DNA of 35,334 nucleotides from Planctomycetia bacterium (lineage in GTDB: Bacteria; Planctomycetota; MHYJ01; WSZJ01): the NCBI GenBank assembly GCA_020849035.1, contig JADLHC010000105.1, forward strand, positions 1 to 35,334, read 5' to 3'. Each line of letters starts with the position of its first letter. The first letter of the stretch is position 1. Position numbers and translations under genes: made by a program. Below the pieces are notes generated by a model, which was not told the DNA's origin, did no database searches, and worked only from the letters and a program-made list of their open reading frames with translations. Below, piece by piece: positions 1 to 8,712 of this stretch.

Positions 1-781
1 CCTCGTTGGGCTCGATCGACGAGAGCCGGACGCGGTCGACGGGCGCTTCGAGGACGGCGGCCGCCGCGTCGGCGAGCGCCGGCGAATCCGGCAGGTCCCG
101 GCCCCACGCGCCGACGTGGACGCCGGTCAGGACGATCTCCCGATGACCCGCCGCCGCGAGGCCCGCCGCTTCACGGCGCAGCACCTCCAGCGGCTTCGAC
201 CGCGGCAGGCCGCGCGTGTACGGGATGATGCAGAACGAGCAGAACAGGTCGCAGCCGTTCTGGATCTTCAGGAACGCCCGCGTGTGCCCCTCGAACGCGC
301 GGATCGTCATGAGCTCCGTCGACGTCGCTTCCTCCGCCGTCGCGACGGCAGGGGCCATGCGTTTGCGGCCGGCGAACCGGGAGCCCTGCCAGAAGAGCGG
401 GCCGACCTGCCCGCCGGCGAGCGGCGCGCCGGCGTCCCGCGCGGCGACGGCGCGTTCCACGACCTCCGCGAGGCGGCCCTTGGCCGCGTTCGGCACGACC
501 GCATCCGCCCGGCCGGCGCCCGCGCCGGCGGGGTCGCTGTCGGCGAAGCAGCCCGTGACGACGATCACGGCGCGCGGGTTCCGGTGCCGCGCCTGCCGGA
601 CCGCCTTGCGCGACTTGGCGTCGGCCGAACCCGTGACCGAGCACGAGTTGATGACGACGACGTCGGCGGGCGCCCCCCAGCCCACCTCGCGCATTCCGCG
701 CCCGCGCAGCGCCTCGCGGATCGCCTGCGTCTCGTACTGGTTGACCTTGCACCCGAGGGTCAGGAAGGCGACGGATCTCAT
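1..781 (-). CDS. mtaB: tRNA threonylcarbamoyladenosine (t6A37) methylthiotransferase MtaB, 3' end outside window
   Basis: MiaB-family radical SAM enzyme; MtaB adds a methylthio group to t6A37 in ANN-decoding tRNAs, using two [4Fe-4S] clusters. The 260 visible residues start with the MtaB-type N-terminus MRSVAFLTLGCKVNQYET, which carries the first cluster cysteine at residue 11. NSCSVTG and a later GCF supply the other two. The radical SAM triad CDLFCSFC is at C177, C181 and C184, followed by IIPYTRG. The fragment ends in RVRLSSIEP, typical of MtaB; the C-terminal TRAM-type end lies beyond base 1. ATG 781 gives the family N-terminus exactly. There is no Shine-Dalgarno, but a perfect TATAAT ends 9 nt upstream. 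It follows the DUF4912 gene by 31 bp on the same strand. MtaB is preferred over MiaB because of the GCKVNQYET motif. Confidence 0.93.
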   Translation of the reverse strand, partial: MRSVAFLTLGCKVNQYETQAIREALRGRGMREVGWGAPADVVVINSCSVTGSADAKSRKAVRQARHRNPRAVIVVTGCFADSDPAGAGAGRADAVVPNAAKGRLAEVVERAVAARDAGAPLAGGQVGPLFWQGSRFAGRKRMAPAVATAEEATSTELMTIRAFEGHTRAFLKIQNGCDLFCSFCIIPYTRGLPRSKPLEVLRREAAGLAAAGHREIVLTGVHVGAWGRDLPDSPALADAAAAVLEAPVDRVRLSSIEPNE

Positions 782-790
782 GGAAGAGCG

Positions 791-796
791 ATTATA
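791..796 (-). promoter_or_regulatory. -10 hexamer TATAAT for mtaB
   Basis: A perfect minus-strand TATAAT lies 9 nt before the mtaB ATG, so the predicted transcript would have only about 3 nt of leader. No good -35 is visible at 16-18 bp spacing. Confidence 0.45.
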
Positions 797-812
797 GGGC
801 CCGCGCCACGGG

Positions 813-1433
813 CTACCGGGAGCTCGATCCGGGCGAGGGCAGGAACTCCCCCGCCTCGCCCCCCGCGCTCGCGCCCCAGAGCTGCACCCAGCGCGCCCGC
901 CGGGCGGTCTCGTCACCTGCGAATCCCAGCTGCTCCATCAGCGCTTCTTCCGAAACCGGCCAGTCGTCGTCGCTCACCGGCGCCACCCAGGTTCGCGCGG
1001 TGCGCACGGCGGGGGAGGCGGCCACCCGGACCCACTCGCCGGAGGGCAGGCGGAGCCCGGCCTCGGCGCGGTAGACCGCGTCCGCTTCGACGCCGAAGTA
1101 CTGGCTCCCGAGCGGGTGGGAGGCGACGATTTCGGCGACGGGGTCGTCGCCGCGGAAGAGGCGGACGTGCCAGCGGCCCGTGGCGAAGGCGCCGGGGCCG
1201 TGCCGCGCCGGGATCCACGCGGCGTGGGGGCCCGTCAGCTCCCAGTACGCGAACACGCAGCGCGGGTCGCGCACCAGGAGGGCGATGCGGTCCTGGGCGT
1301 ATTCCTGCGGGAGCGAGGGGCCCCAGTCGATCCAGACGCCTCCGGGGTGAGGGACCGGCTCGAGCCGGCGCTCCTCGTGCGCAGGCTCCTGCGAGGAGGG
1401 GAGTTCGAAGCCGTGGCGGGCCGCGTTGCTCAT
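813..1433 (-). CDS. DUF4912 domain-containing protein
   Basis: A 206-residue protein. Residues around 35-110 match the DUF4912 pattern: a tyrosine/aspartate-rich lead-in (LPQEYAQDRIALLVRDPRC) followed by VFAYWELTG, then an immunoglobulin/carbohydrate-module-like beta region with WHVRLF and EWVRVAASP. No catalytic motif is visible. The ATG overlaps the glgA stop (ATGA at 1430-1433), so translation is probably coupled to glycogen synthase; a longer frame upstream would run into glgA and is rejected. From context I infer a role linked to glycogen or alpha-glucan metabolism, perhaps a binding accessory. The C-terminal 30 residues are low-complexity (Gly/Ser/Pro). Family assignment is by motif recognition only. 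Confidence 0.8.
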   Translation of the reverse strand: MSNAARHGFELPSSQEPAHEERRLEPVPHPGGVWIDWGPSLPQEYAQDRIALLVRDPRCVFAYWELTGPHAAWIPARHGPGAFATGRWHVRLFRGDDPVAEIVASHPLGSQYFGVEADAVYRAEAGLRLPSGEWVRVAASPAVRTARTWVAPVSDDDWPVSEEALMEQLGFAGDETARRARWVQLWGASAGGEAGEFLPSPGSSSR

Positions 1434-2875
1434 GCCCCAGGGGCCTCCGGGCCTGCGGGAGCGACGAGCTTCGCGTAGAGCGCCGCGTATTCCCGCGCGC
1501 TCCGGTCCCACGACCAGTCCAGCTTCATCGCCGCCTGGACGATCGCCGCCCACGCGGGCGGATTCCGCCACGCCTCGATGGCGCGGCGCACGCCGAGGAT
1601 CAGCCCGGCGGGCGAGGCCTCGTCAAACACGAATCCCGTCGCCCGGTCCTCGACCGAGTCCGCCAGCCCGCCCGTGCGGCGCACCACCGGGAGCGTCCCG
1701 TAGAGCTGTGCGTACATCTGCGACAGCCCGCACGGCTCCCACCGCGAGGGCATCAGCAGCGCGTCGGCGCCCGCCGTGATCTCGTGCGCCAGGCGGTCGT
1801 CGAAGCCGATCTGCACCGCCACCTGGCGCGGCCACCGCTGCGCCGCCGCCACAAGCGCCCGCTGCAGCCCGTCGTCCCCCGACCCCAGCACCGCGAACTG
1901 CGCCTCCGTCCCCACCAGCTCCGCCAGCGCGTCCACCAGCAGGTCGATTCCCTTCTGCGCCGCCAGCCGCGTCACCACCCCGAACAGCGGCGCGGGCGAC
2001 TCCGGAAGCCCCATCCGCCGGCGCAGGTGCGCCCGGCAGGCCGCCTTCCCGCGCATGTCCCCCGCGGAGAACCGCTGCGGGATCAGCTTGTCCTTCCCCG
2101 GGTTCCACTCCTCCGTGTCCACCCCGTTCAGGATCCCCGACAGGTCCGCCGCGCGGTCCTTCAGCACCCCCTCCAGCCCGCACCCGTGCTCCCGCGACTG
2201 GATCTCCTGCGCGTACCGCGGCGACACCGTCGTGATCCGGTCCGCGAACACCAGCCCGCCCTTCATGAAGTTGATCGACCCCCAGAACTCGAGCTGCTTC
2301 CAGTTGAAGAGGGACCAGTCGAGGGCGGCGACGTGCATGAAGTGGGACGGGAACAGCCCCTGGTAGGCGAGGTTGTGGATGGTGAAGAGGGTGCGGATGC
2401 GCGCGAGGGCGGGGTCGGCCGCGTGGGAGGTGCGCAGGTACACGGGAAGGAGCGCGGTCTGCCAGTCGTGCGCGTGGACGATGTCCACGGGCAGGCGCAG
2501 GTCCGTGACGATCCGGAGCACCGCGCGGCAGAACAGCGAGAACCGCTCCGCGTTGTCCGGGTAGTCGCCGAGCCCGCCGCCGTAGAGGCCCTCGCGGTCG
2601 AACAGGTCGTTCTGCTCGACGAAGAACACCTCGGCGCCGGGCATCTCCCCGCGGTGGACCTTCACGCGCCGCGTCGCCTCGCCGCACTTCACGTCGAACT
2701 CCGCCGCCGCCTTCATCGGGACCCGCGCATCGCGGACGCGCCGGTACAGGGGCATCACCGCCGCGACGCGATGGCCGAGCTTCGCCAGCGGACGGGCGAT
2801 CCCGCCGACGACGTCGCCCAGGCCGCCGGTCTTCGCGAACGGCGCGATCTCGCTCGAGGCATGGAGGATGAACAT
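1430..2875 (-). CDS. glgA: glycogen synthase (ADP-glucose type, GT5)
   Basis: Transfers glucose from ADP-glucose to the growing alpha-1,4-glucan. At 481 residues it is the normal size for bacterial GlgA. The N-terminal Rossmann half begins MFILHASSEIAPFAKTGGLGD, with the ADP-glucose-binding KTGGL at residues 15-19. HDWQTALLPVYL and TIHNLAYQG follow, and the C-terminal half has SRWEPCGLSQMYA plus the second glycine-rich loop RRTGGLADSV. ATG 2875 places KTGGL where the family has it. galT lies 43 bp upstream on the same strand, and the stop codon overlaps the DUF4912 start. The galT-glgA pairing suggests galactose/glucose-1-phosphate flow into storage glycogen (inference). No glgC or glgB lies in the window. 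Confidence 0.96.
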   Translation of the reverse strand: MFILHASSEIAPFAKTGGLGDVVGGIARPLAKLGHRVAAVMPLYRRVRDARVPMKAAAEFDVKCGEATRRVKVHRGEMPGAEVFFVEQNDLFDREGLYGGGLGDYPDNAERFSLFCRAVLRIVTDLRLPVDIVHAHDWQTALLPVYLRTSHAADPALARIRTLFTIHNLAYQGLFPSHFMHVAALDWSLFNWKQLEFWGSINFMKGGLVFADRITTVSPRYAQEIQSREHGCGLEGVLKDRAADLSGILNGVDTEEWNPGKDKLIPQRFSAGDMRGKAACRAHLRRRMGLPESPAPLFGVVTRLAAQKGIDLLVDALAELVGTEAQFAVLGSGDDGLQRALVAAAQRWPRQVAVQIGFDDRLAHEITAGADALLMPSRWEPCGLSQMYAQLYGTLPVVRRTGGLADSVEDRATGFVFDEASPAGLILGVRRAIEAWRNPPAWAAIVQAAMKLDWSWDRSAREYAALYAKLVAPAGPEAPGA

Positions 2876-2918
2876 GGTGGTTTCGGCGTCCCCGCGACGC
2901 CGCGCGCGGCCGGCCCGG

Positions 2919-3920
2919 TCAGCTCTCCTGCACTTCCCTCAGGAACTTCGCCGCCTCCTCGGGAGGCACCGTGTTGATGTAGAACCCGCTTCCCCACTCG
3001 AACCCCGCGACCCGCGTGACCCTCGGGATGATCTCGATGTGCCAGTGGTACCACGGGGCGTGCGGCGTTGAGAAGGGCGTCGTGTGGAGGACCATATTGT
3101 ATGCCGGGGAGGAGAGGGCGGTCTCGATCCGTCTCAGGGTGGCGCGGAGGATCTGCGCCAGCTCGCCGAGGAGGTCGTCGGGGGTGTCCTCGAAGCGGCC
3201 GAGGTGGGGGCGCGGGAGGATCCAGGTCTCGAAGGCGAACCTGCTGGCGAAGGGCTCGAGGGAGACGAAGCTGCCGTTCTCGAGGACGACGCGCTCCTGC
3301 AGGCGGATCTCCTGGTCGACGATGTCGCAGAACAGGCACCGCTCGCGGAATTCGTGGTAGCGCTGCGCGCCGCGCATCTCCTCCTCGACGAGCAGGGGGA
3401 CGATCGGCGTGACGATGATCTGCGAGTGGGCGTGCTCCATGGTCGCCCCCGCGGCCTCGCCCTGGTTCTTGAAAACCATGGCGTAGGCGAAGCGCGAGTC
3501 GCGTTTGAGGTCCGCCATGCGTTCGCGGAAGAGCCAGAGGACGTTGCGGAGGCCGGCGACGGGGAGCTCGGTGACGGAGAGGAGGTGCTGGGGGGCCTCG
3601 ATGACGACCTCGTGGGCGCCGACGCCGTTCATCAGGTCGTAGAGGCCCTGGCCGCGGCGCTCGAGGCCGCCCTCGATGCGGAGCGCGGGGAACTTGTTGG
3701 GGACGACGCGGGCGAGCCAGCCGCGCGAGTTGGGGGCGCCGCCGCGCGGCCGCACGGCGAGGATCTCGCCGGGGGTGGCGTCCTCGCGGCCTTCGCAGAA
3801 CGCGCAGGGTCCGCCGCGCGGCGCGGTGGAGGCGGCCTTGTAGTCGTTGGGGCGTTGCGCCCGCTCGCTGGCGACGATGACCCAGCGGCCGACGACGGGG
3901 TCCTTACGGAGTTCGGGCAT
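2919..3920 (-). CDS. galT: galactose-1-phosphate uridylyltransferase
   Basis: Leloir-pathway enzyme that exchanges UMP between UDP-glucose and galactose-1-phosphate. The 333-residue HIT-superfamily protein has the active-site sequence MEHAHSQI with H163 and H165, aligning with the E. coli His-Pro-His-Gly-Gln nucleophile motif (H166). Here the motif is His-Ala-His-Ser-Gln. Two CxxC pairs, CAFCEGRE and CLFCDIVDQE, can bind zinc, and the C-terminus has HAPWYHWHIEIIPR. The N-terminus MPELRKDPVVGRWVIVASER is typical, supporting ATG 3920. No strong Shine-Dalgarno precedes it. It is the first gene of the galT-glgA-DUF4912 run. Archaeal/thermophile-type GalTs share the HAHSQ variant. An ADP-glucose/ADP-sulfurylase-like specificity within this superfamily cannot be excluded. 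Confidence 0.92.
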   Translation of the reverse strand: MPELRKDPVVGRWVIVASERAQRPNDYKAASTAPRGGPCAFCEGREDATPGEILAVRPRGGAPNSRGWLARVVPNKFPALRIEGGLERRGQGLYDLMNGVGAHEVVIEAPQHLLSVTELPVAGLRNVLWLFRERMADLKRDSRFAYAMVFKNQGEAAGATMEHAHSQIIVTPIVPLLVEEEMRGAQRYHEFRERCLFCDIVDQEIRLQERVVLENGSFVSLEPFASRFAFETWILPRPHLGRFEDTPDDLLGELAQILRATLRRIETALSSPAYNMVLHTTPFSTPHAPWYHWHIEIIPRVTRVAGFEWGSGFYINTVPPEEAAKFLREVQES

Positions 3921-3980
3921 CGAAGCGATGGATCATGGAGTTCCGGTGATGTTATCAGGCGATCATGCCGTCCGCCCGAT

Positions 3981-5276
3981 TCACTCCGACTGCTCGAAAC
4001 CCGGCAGGACAGCCTGCGATCCGTCCCGGCGAGACTGCCGGAGGATGAACGGACCCAGGAGCGGCACTGCGAAGGAGTACTTGCCGTGGCGGTTCTTGTA
4101 GATCAGGCCGGCTTCGGCGAGTTTCGCGAGCATCTGATTGACGAGGCTGCTGCTGAAGGGCTTTGGCTGCGCGGAATTCGACGCATGCTCCACGATCTCC
4201 TGGACGGTGAACTCCGCCTCGCTGTTCTTCAACCTGGCAGCGATTCGGAGCAGATCTCGTTGACGGTCCGTTGCGCGCGCCCAGCGTCCCGCGAAGAAGT
4301 CGGAGTCCAGTTTCCGGGTAATCTCCTCGAGAGGGATGCTCTTCGGGGTAGACCCGGATTCGAGGTGCTGCATCCAGACGTCAAAGACCTCCCGACAAAC
4401 GTACTGGATGAAATACGGGTAGCCTGCCGAGACCTTCCAGACAGCGTCCACAGAGAGATCCGTGAAGCTGACGGGACACTTCCCGTCCGAGATCGGTCTC
4501 AGGATGGCCTCCCGGGATTCCGAACGGGACAGCGGCTCGAGGAAGACGACTCGGAACATCCGCTCGGCGAAAGTCCGTGCTTCGACGAGCTTGGGGAAGA
4601 GGGTCGGGAGGCCGGTGAGGACGAGCATGAAGGGGACTCCCTTTCGCTGGATGGACTGAAAAACGTCCAGGAGAAGGGAGAGGGGGTACTGTTCCTTGGC
4701 CTTGTGGTCGCTGAGGGTCTGGGCCTCGTCATAGGCGAAGACGATGCCCCGGTGACCGGACTTGCGGATGTGGCCGGCGACGAGCTCGAGGACGCGTTTC
4801 AACTTGTCTGCGACGAGTCCTGGCGTTTCGTCATAGACCGCTCGAAGGGTCGGATAAGAGAGCGAGATTCGAATCTCGTCGGGTTTCGACTTCAGGCCGA
4901 TTCTCGGGATTTCCGCCTGGCCGATCACGATGTTCGAGGTGAGGATGGCGAGATCCGTGAGCAGGCGTGTCGCCAGGTTGTCTTCGGAAACACTCATAGA
5001 CTCGGAAAGGTCGGTGCCCGCCCACAGCCAGCCGGACTGTATTGCGATGGGGTTGAAGGTCTCGAGGAGGACTGTCTTTCCGAGCCCGCGAAGACCCGTG
5101 AGGATCATGTTCTCGAGGATGTGGTCCTGCCTGAGCAAACGCTGGAATTCGCGGATCTCGTCGACTCGGCCGGCCAGATAGGGCGGCATGTGCCCCGCGC
5201 CGGGCCGGAACGGGTTCTTGAACACATCCGGGCGGGGGCCCGGGTGGTCTGAGGAACGATCGCCCTTGTTATGCAT
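3981..5276 (-). CDS. AAA+ ATPase (Orc1/Cdc6-like P-loop) with C-terminal winged helix
   Basis: A 431-residue P-loop ATPase. NPFRPGAGHMPPYLAGR (residues 21-37) precedes Walker A GLRGLGKT (61-68). Walker B-like GIVFAYDEAQ lies near residue 180, LVLTGLP is a likely sensor region, and YPYFIQYVCREVFDVW follows. The last about 100 residues look like a winged helix (VQEIVEHA...VNQMLAKLAEAGLIYKNRHGKYSF). The architecture resembles stand-alone ATP-binding proteins often found in mobile or accessory regions. The coding sequence looks less GC-rich than its neighbours (tca, gat, att and aag codons are frequent), and the gene has its own AT-rich promoter, so recent transfer is likely (inference). The transported or remodelled partner is unknown, and no toxin, nuclease or transposase gene adjoins it. 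Confidence 0.85.
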   Translation of the reverse strand: MHNKGDRSSDHPGPRPDVFKNPFRPGAGHMPPYLAGRVDEIREFQRLLRQDHILENMILTGLRGLGKTVLLETFNPIAIQSGWLWAGTDLSESMSVSEDNLATRLLTDLAILTSNIVIGQAEIPRIGLKSKPDEIRISLSYPTLRAVYDETPGLVADKLKRVLELVAGHIRKSGHRGIVFAYDEAQTLSDHKAKEQYPLSLLLDVFQSIQRKGVPFMLVLTGLPTLFPKLVEARTFAERMFRVVFLEPLSRSESREAILRPISDGKCPVSFTDLSVDAVWKVSAGYPYFIQYVCREVFDVWMQHLESGSTPKSIPLEEITRKLDSDFFAGRWARATDRQRDLLRIAARLKNSEAEFTVQEIVEHASNSAQPKPFSSSLVNQMLAKLAEAGLIYKNRHGKYSFAVPLLGPFILRQSRRDGSQAVLPGFEQSE

Positions 5277-5283
5277 TGAAGTA

Positions 5284-5313
5284 AATTTACTACGTAGACT
5301 AAATTTCTGTCAA
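5284..5313 (-). promoter_or_regulatory. sigma70-type promoter TTGACA-N18-TAAATT, with paired TAAATTT sites
   Basis: On the minus strand TTGACA (5313-5308) is followed after 18 nt by TAAATT (5289-5284), 7 nt before the AAA+ ATPase ATG. The predicted start site is at or next to the ATG, so the message would be leaderless. TAAATTT occurs twice on the plus strand (5282-5288 and 5300-5306), 18 bp apart with TACGTA between them, as a tandem operator might. Confidence 0.6.
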
Positions 5314-5336
5314 CGACTAAGTCGCACTTGCTTTCC

Positions 5337-6557
5337 CTACTCTGTCGTCAGCCGGTAGATCTTCCCGTCGAAGCAGCACACGAACAGCTCCCCGTCGCGG
5401 TCTTCGCCGAAGCTCGCGATGTTCTTCGGCTGCCGCAGGATCTCGCGCCAGGCGGTGACGCCCTTCCCGTCGTGCCGCAGGGCCCAGACGGTTCCCGTGA
5501 CGTAGTCGGCGTAGACGTAGGCGCCCGCCAGCGCGGGGATCGACTTGCCGCGGTAGACGTAGCCCCCCGTGATCGAGGCGCCGTCCTTGCGCCCGTAGTC
5601 GACCACGGGGTCGACCAGGGTTCCCGCGGGCTTCTCGCTCGAGAACGCGTGCAGCCCCTCGCGGATCCGCCAGCCGTAATTGCCGCCCTTCGCGATCCGG
5701 TCCACTTCCTCGTACTTGTCCTGCCCGACGTCGCCGGCCCAGAGGTCGCCCGTCTCGCGGTCGAAGCTCATGCGCCAGACGTTGCGCAGCCCCCAGGCCC
5801 ACGTTTCCGGGCGCGCGCCGGCGGCGTCCACATACGGGTTGTCCTTCGGCACCGAGTACGGCTTCGACCCGTCCTCGCGGTCCACGTCGATCCGGTGAAT
5901 CTTCGCGAACCAGCTCCCCAGGTCCTGCCCGGCGCGTTTCGGATCCCCCGCCGCCCCGCCGTCCCCCACGGAGAAGTACAGGAATCCGTCCTTCCCGAAC
6001 AGCAGCGTCGAGCCGTTGTGGTTGCCGTAGATCTTGGGGATCTCCAGGAACACCTTCTCGCTCGCGGCGTCCGCCGGGCCGTCGGCGGGATTCGGGGCCC
6101 TGAAGCGCGAGAGGACGTGCCTGTGTGGTTTGGTGGCCGAGTACCAGACGAAGAAGAGGCCGTTTTCGGCGAATTTCGGGTGGAACGCGAGGCAGAGGAG
6201 GCCTTCCTCGTTGTGGCCGCGGAACGCCTTTCCCCGGATGTCGAGGAAGGTCTCCGTCCTCGAAGGCGCGGGGTCCGGGCGGAACCACGAGACTCGGCCG
6301 TCCTGTTCGACGACGAAAAGGCGGCCGGTGTCGTCGGGGGACGGCAGGATCCAGACGGGCCGCTCGAAGGAGAGCCGGGGAAAGGCGTCGACGAGGCGGA
6401 CCTTCGGGATCTCGGGCTGATCCGGACCTCCCGCGGGCGGGGCCGGCGGCTTCTCGCGGAAGGCGTCGTGGGAGGATCCGTCGCCGCGGGAGTCGCACGC
6501 GGCGAGTGCGGCGATGAGCAGGGGGAGGGCGAGGCGGCGCATGGAGGCGGGCTGCAT
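5337..6557 (-). CDS. PQQ-dependent sugar dehydrogenase (GSDH family), secreted lipoprotein
   Basis: A 406-residue soluble-glucose/sorbosone-dehydrogenase family beta-propeller that oxidises aldoses or related sugars with PQQ in the periplasm. The N-terminus has a signal peptide with lipobox LAAC (MRRLALPLLIAALAAC). Propeller motifs include GLLCLAFHPKF, GNHNGSTLLFGKDGFLYFSVGDGG with the expected catalytic His, AWGLRNVWRMSFD, GDVGQDKYEEVD, GGNYGWRIREG, GGYVYRG and ADYVTGTVWAL. ATG 6557 follows the GH57 stop after 1 nt (TAG-G-ATG), which favours coupling; ATG 6542, right before the signal peptide, is the alternative. It is the last gene of the HEAT-GH57 run. Substrate is unknown, and no PQQ biosynthesis genes lie in the window. 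Confidence 0.88.
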   Translation of the reverse strand: MQPASMRRLALPLLIAALAACDSRGDGSSHDAFREKPPAPPAGGPDQPEIPKVRLVDAFPRLSFERPVWILPSPDDTGRLFVVEQDGRVSWFRPDPAPSRTETFLDIRGKAFRGHNEEGLLCLAFHPKFAENGLFFVWYSATKPHRHVLSRFRAPNPADGPADAASEKVFLEIPKIYGNHNGSTLLFGKDGFLYFSVGDGGAAGDPKRAGQDLGSWFAKIHRIDVDREDGSKPYSVPKDNPYVDAAGARPETWAWGLRNVWRMSFDRETGDLWAGDVGQDKYEEVDRIAKGGNYGWRIREGLHAFSSEKPAGTLVDPVVDYGRKDGASITGGYVYRGKSIPALAGAYVYADYVTGTVWALRHDGKGVTAWREILRQPKNIASFGEDRDGELFVCCFDGKIYRLTTE

Positions 6558-6558
6558 C

Positions 6559-8712
6559 CTACACGAGCCACCGGACGCGGTCGTCGTCCTCGGAGGGGAC
6601 CTGAACCGAGATGGGCTCGCGCGCGGGAACGCGCTGCGACGCCGGGCCGCTGGCCGCCTCGACGAAGAACTCGATCCGCTCTCCCGGCACCACGTCGAGC
6701 CCTCCCAGGGGCACGCAGACCTCGACGATCTCCGCCGCCGCCGCGGCGGCGCCGCACCCCTCCGCCCTCCCGTCCGCCCCCACGGTGACCGTCTTCCCCG
6801 ACGGCGACACGAACGCGATCGCCAGCTTGCGCGAACCGAGTCCGTCCTTCGCACGCCCCTGCGTGTCCACCCGCACCAGCAGGCTCTTCCGGTCGAATCC
6901 GAAGTACACGTCGCGGATCCACGCGGAACTCCGGTCCATCACGTCCACGTCCTTCGCCGAGGCGTAGTGCCCCGCGCTGATCCACTCGTAGTAGTCCGAC
7001 CGGCGCCCGTCGATTCGCACTTCGAGAAGCGCCCACGGCGACGTCCACGCCGGCGCGCGCGCCGCCCCCGCCTTGATCGGCCGCAGCAGCGCCGGCGGCA
7101 CCGGAAGGCCCAGCGCCGCCCAGACGTTCTGCAGGTGCCCGCGGAACAGCGCGTCGAACGTCCCCGCGACGGGGCTGAAGTGCTCCTCGCCGTACCACCA
7201 GAACCAGTCGCTTCCCTCCGCCGCAAACATCGACTCCCACGCGGCGTCGAGGCCCGTCTTCGGAAGCGAGAGCAGCGACTTCGGGGGCGGCCCCGTCCTC
7301 GGGTCGGCTCCCGCGGCCTTCGTCGCGGCCAGGAGCGAGGAACGGGCCTGCCCGAGCAGCTCCCAGCCGGCGTTGTCCTCCGGGTGCCCGACCCAGATCT
7401 GGAAATTCCGGTGGATCCAGGACCCGGACCAGAGGCGCTCGAGGCGCCGCGGGGGCGGGCCGTCCTGCAGCTCCTGCCCGAGGTGCACGGTGCTGATGTC
7501 CTTCGCCTCCTGGAGCCGGCGGTAGAACGCCCGCAGGAAAGGGACGCCGAGCCCGGGGAAATGTTCCCACGCGTTCTCGCCGTCGAGGGCGAGGGTGACG
7601 AGCGCGTCCGGCCCCGCCGCACGGCCGGCAGCGCGGATGCGCGCCACGAGGTCCTCCGCCGCCGCTTCGGCCTCCGCGCGCTTGTACTCAAACCCGACGA
7701 GGTCGGAGAGCGTGTGGTCTCGGAAGACGATCGAAAGCCTCTCCCCCGCGCGCCACGGCGCGTAGAGATCGGAAGCCTGCGAGGCGACGCCGCGCCCGTC
7801 GCGGCGGAAGTCGGCGCCGAGCGACGACTCCAGCACGCCCTCGTCCGTCGCCATCCAGCGGAACCCGGCCTCCTCCACCAGCGCCACCATCTCGGGCGAC
7901 ACCGATCCCTCGCTCGGCCACAGCCCCTTCGGATTCCTCCCGAATCGCTCCCGATGGATCGCCACGGCCCTCGCGAGCTGGGCGCGCGCGTCGTCCTCCA
8001 TGTCGAGCGCCGGGGCCCTGGGCAGCTGCACGTTCGGCATCGCGACGCGGGCGCTCTCCATGCGGCAGAGCAGCGGGAGGATGGGGTGCCAGCACGGCGT
8101 CGTCGTGATCTCGATCTGCCCCGCCTCCTGCAGCTCCCGGTGGAGCGGGACGAGCCCCGCGAGCGTCCCGCGCTGCGCCGCGAGCACGACCTCCTTGTCC
8201 CCCTCCGTGAACCCGCGCTGCTTCCGGAACAGCTCCTTCACCGCCGCGTTCTCCTCCCGCAGCAGCGGGTGGAACCACGCGAGGTTGTGCCACACCTGCA
8301 GGTCGCGCCAGTCCCCCGTGGCGAGCGCTTCGGGCCGCCACCGGTCCGCCCCGCGCGCCTTCGCCAGCAGCTCCCCGTAGCGCGGATTCGCGCGGACCAG
8401 GTTGTCCTCGTGCGCCATGAAGAACGTCCCGAGGATCGCCTGCTTCGCCTCCCCCGTGAGGTCTTCCGCCGGGATCCGCGCCAGCCGCAGCCACGGGTCC
8501 TGGAGTCCCGCCGCGGCGGCTTCGACCTGCAGGATCAACCCGGGCACGAGGTTCACGTGCGCCTTCACCCCCGGGAACTCCCGCAGGATCGACGGCATCC
8601 CCCAGTAGTCCTTCACGCCGTGAAGCCGGACCCAGGGCATGGCCGCCTCGCCGCGCCGCAGGTCCACGTAGCACGGCTGGTGCTGGTGCCACAGAAGCGC
8701 CAGCCGCGTCAC
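6559..8712 (-). CDS. glycoside hydrolase family 57 protein (alpha-glucan active)
   Basis: A 717-residue GH57 enzyme; the family includes alpha-amylases, 4-alpha-glucanotransferases and branching enzymes. The N-terminus after the start is TRLALLWHQHQPCYVDL (GH57 motif 1, HQHQP), followed by MPWVRLHGVKDYWGM. The predicted nucleophile is E268 in GLWPSEGSVS and the acid/base is D377 in LALDGENAWEHF. The C-terminal roughly 180 residues form a beta-rich appendix. A GTG start at 8712 overlaps the HEAT gene stop (GTGA); an ATG 30 nt further upstream lies inside that gene and adds only a non-conserved tail. The cytosolic location (no signal peptide) fits glycogen or maltodextrin turnover alongside the nearby glgA (inference). 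Exact activity cannot be told from motifs. Confidence 0.92.
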   Translation of the reverse strand: MTRLALLWHQHQPCYVDLRRGEAAMPWVRLHGVKDYWGMPSILREFPGVKAHVNLVPGLILQVEAAAAGLQDPWLRLARIPAEDLTGEAKQAILGTFFMAHEDNLVRANPRYGELLAKARGADRWRPEALATGDWRDLQVWHNLAWFHPLLREENAAVKELFRKQRGFTEGDKEVVLAAQRGTLAGLVPLHRELQEAGQIEITTTPCWHPILPLLCRMESARVAMPNVQLPRAPALDMEDDARAQLARAVAIHRERFGRNPKGLWPSEGSVSPEMVALVEEAGFRWMATDEGVLESSLGADFRRDGRGVASQASDLYAPWRAGERLSIVFRDHTLSDLVGFEYKRAEAEAAAEDLVARIRAAGRAAGPDALVTLALDGENAWEHFPGLGVPFLRAFYRRLQEAKDISTVHLGQELQDGPPPRRLERLWSGSWIHRNFQIWVGHPEDNAGWELLGQARSSLLAATKAAGADPRTGPPPKSLLSLPKTGLDAAWESMFAAEGSDWFWWYGEEHFSPVAGTFDALFRGHLQNVWAALGLPVPPALLRPIKAGAARAPAWTSPWALLEVRIDGRRSDYYEWISAGHYASAKDVDVMDRSSAWIRDVYFGFDRKSLLVRVDTQGRAKDGLGSRKLAIAFVSPSGKTVTVGADGRAEGCGAAAAAAEIVEVCVPLGGLDVVPGERIEFFVEAASGPASQRVPAREPISVQVPSEDDDRVRWLV

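Noticed and set aside
116-2977. Very long plus-strand open frame (953 codons) opposite glgA, DUF4912 and mtaB
   Set aside because: Arg/Pro/Ala-rich with no domain. It is antisense to three genes with clear family motifs, an effect of high GC leaving few stops.
5150-5165. GAATTCGCGGAT inside the AAA+ ATPase gene, as a third palindromic repeat copy
   Set aside because: There is no opposing arm or outer unit nearby; a chance match to the inner arm within coding sequence.
3084-5252. 722-codon plus-strand open frame opposite galT and the AAA+ ATPase
   Set aside because: Acidic, low-complexity shadow of two well-supported minus-strand genes.
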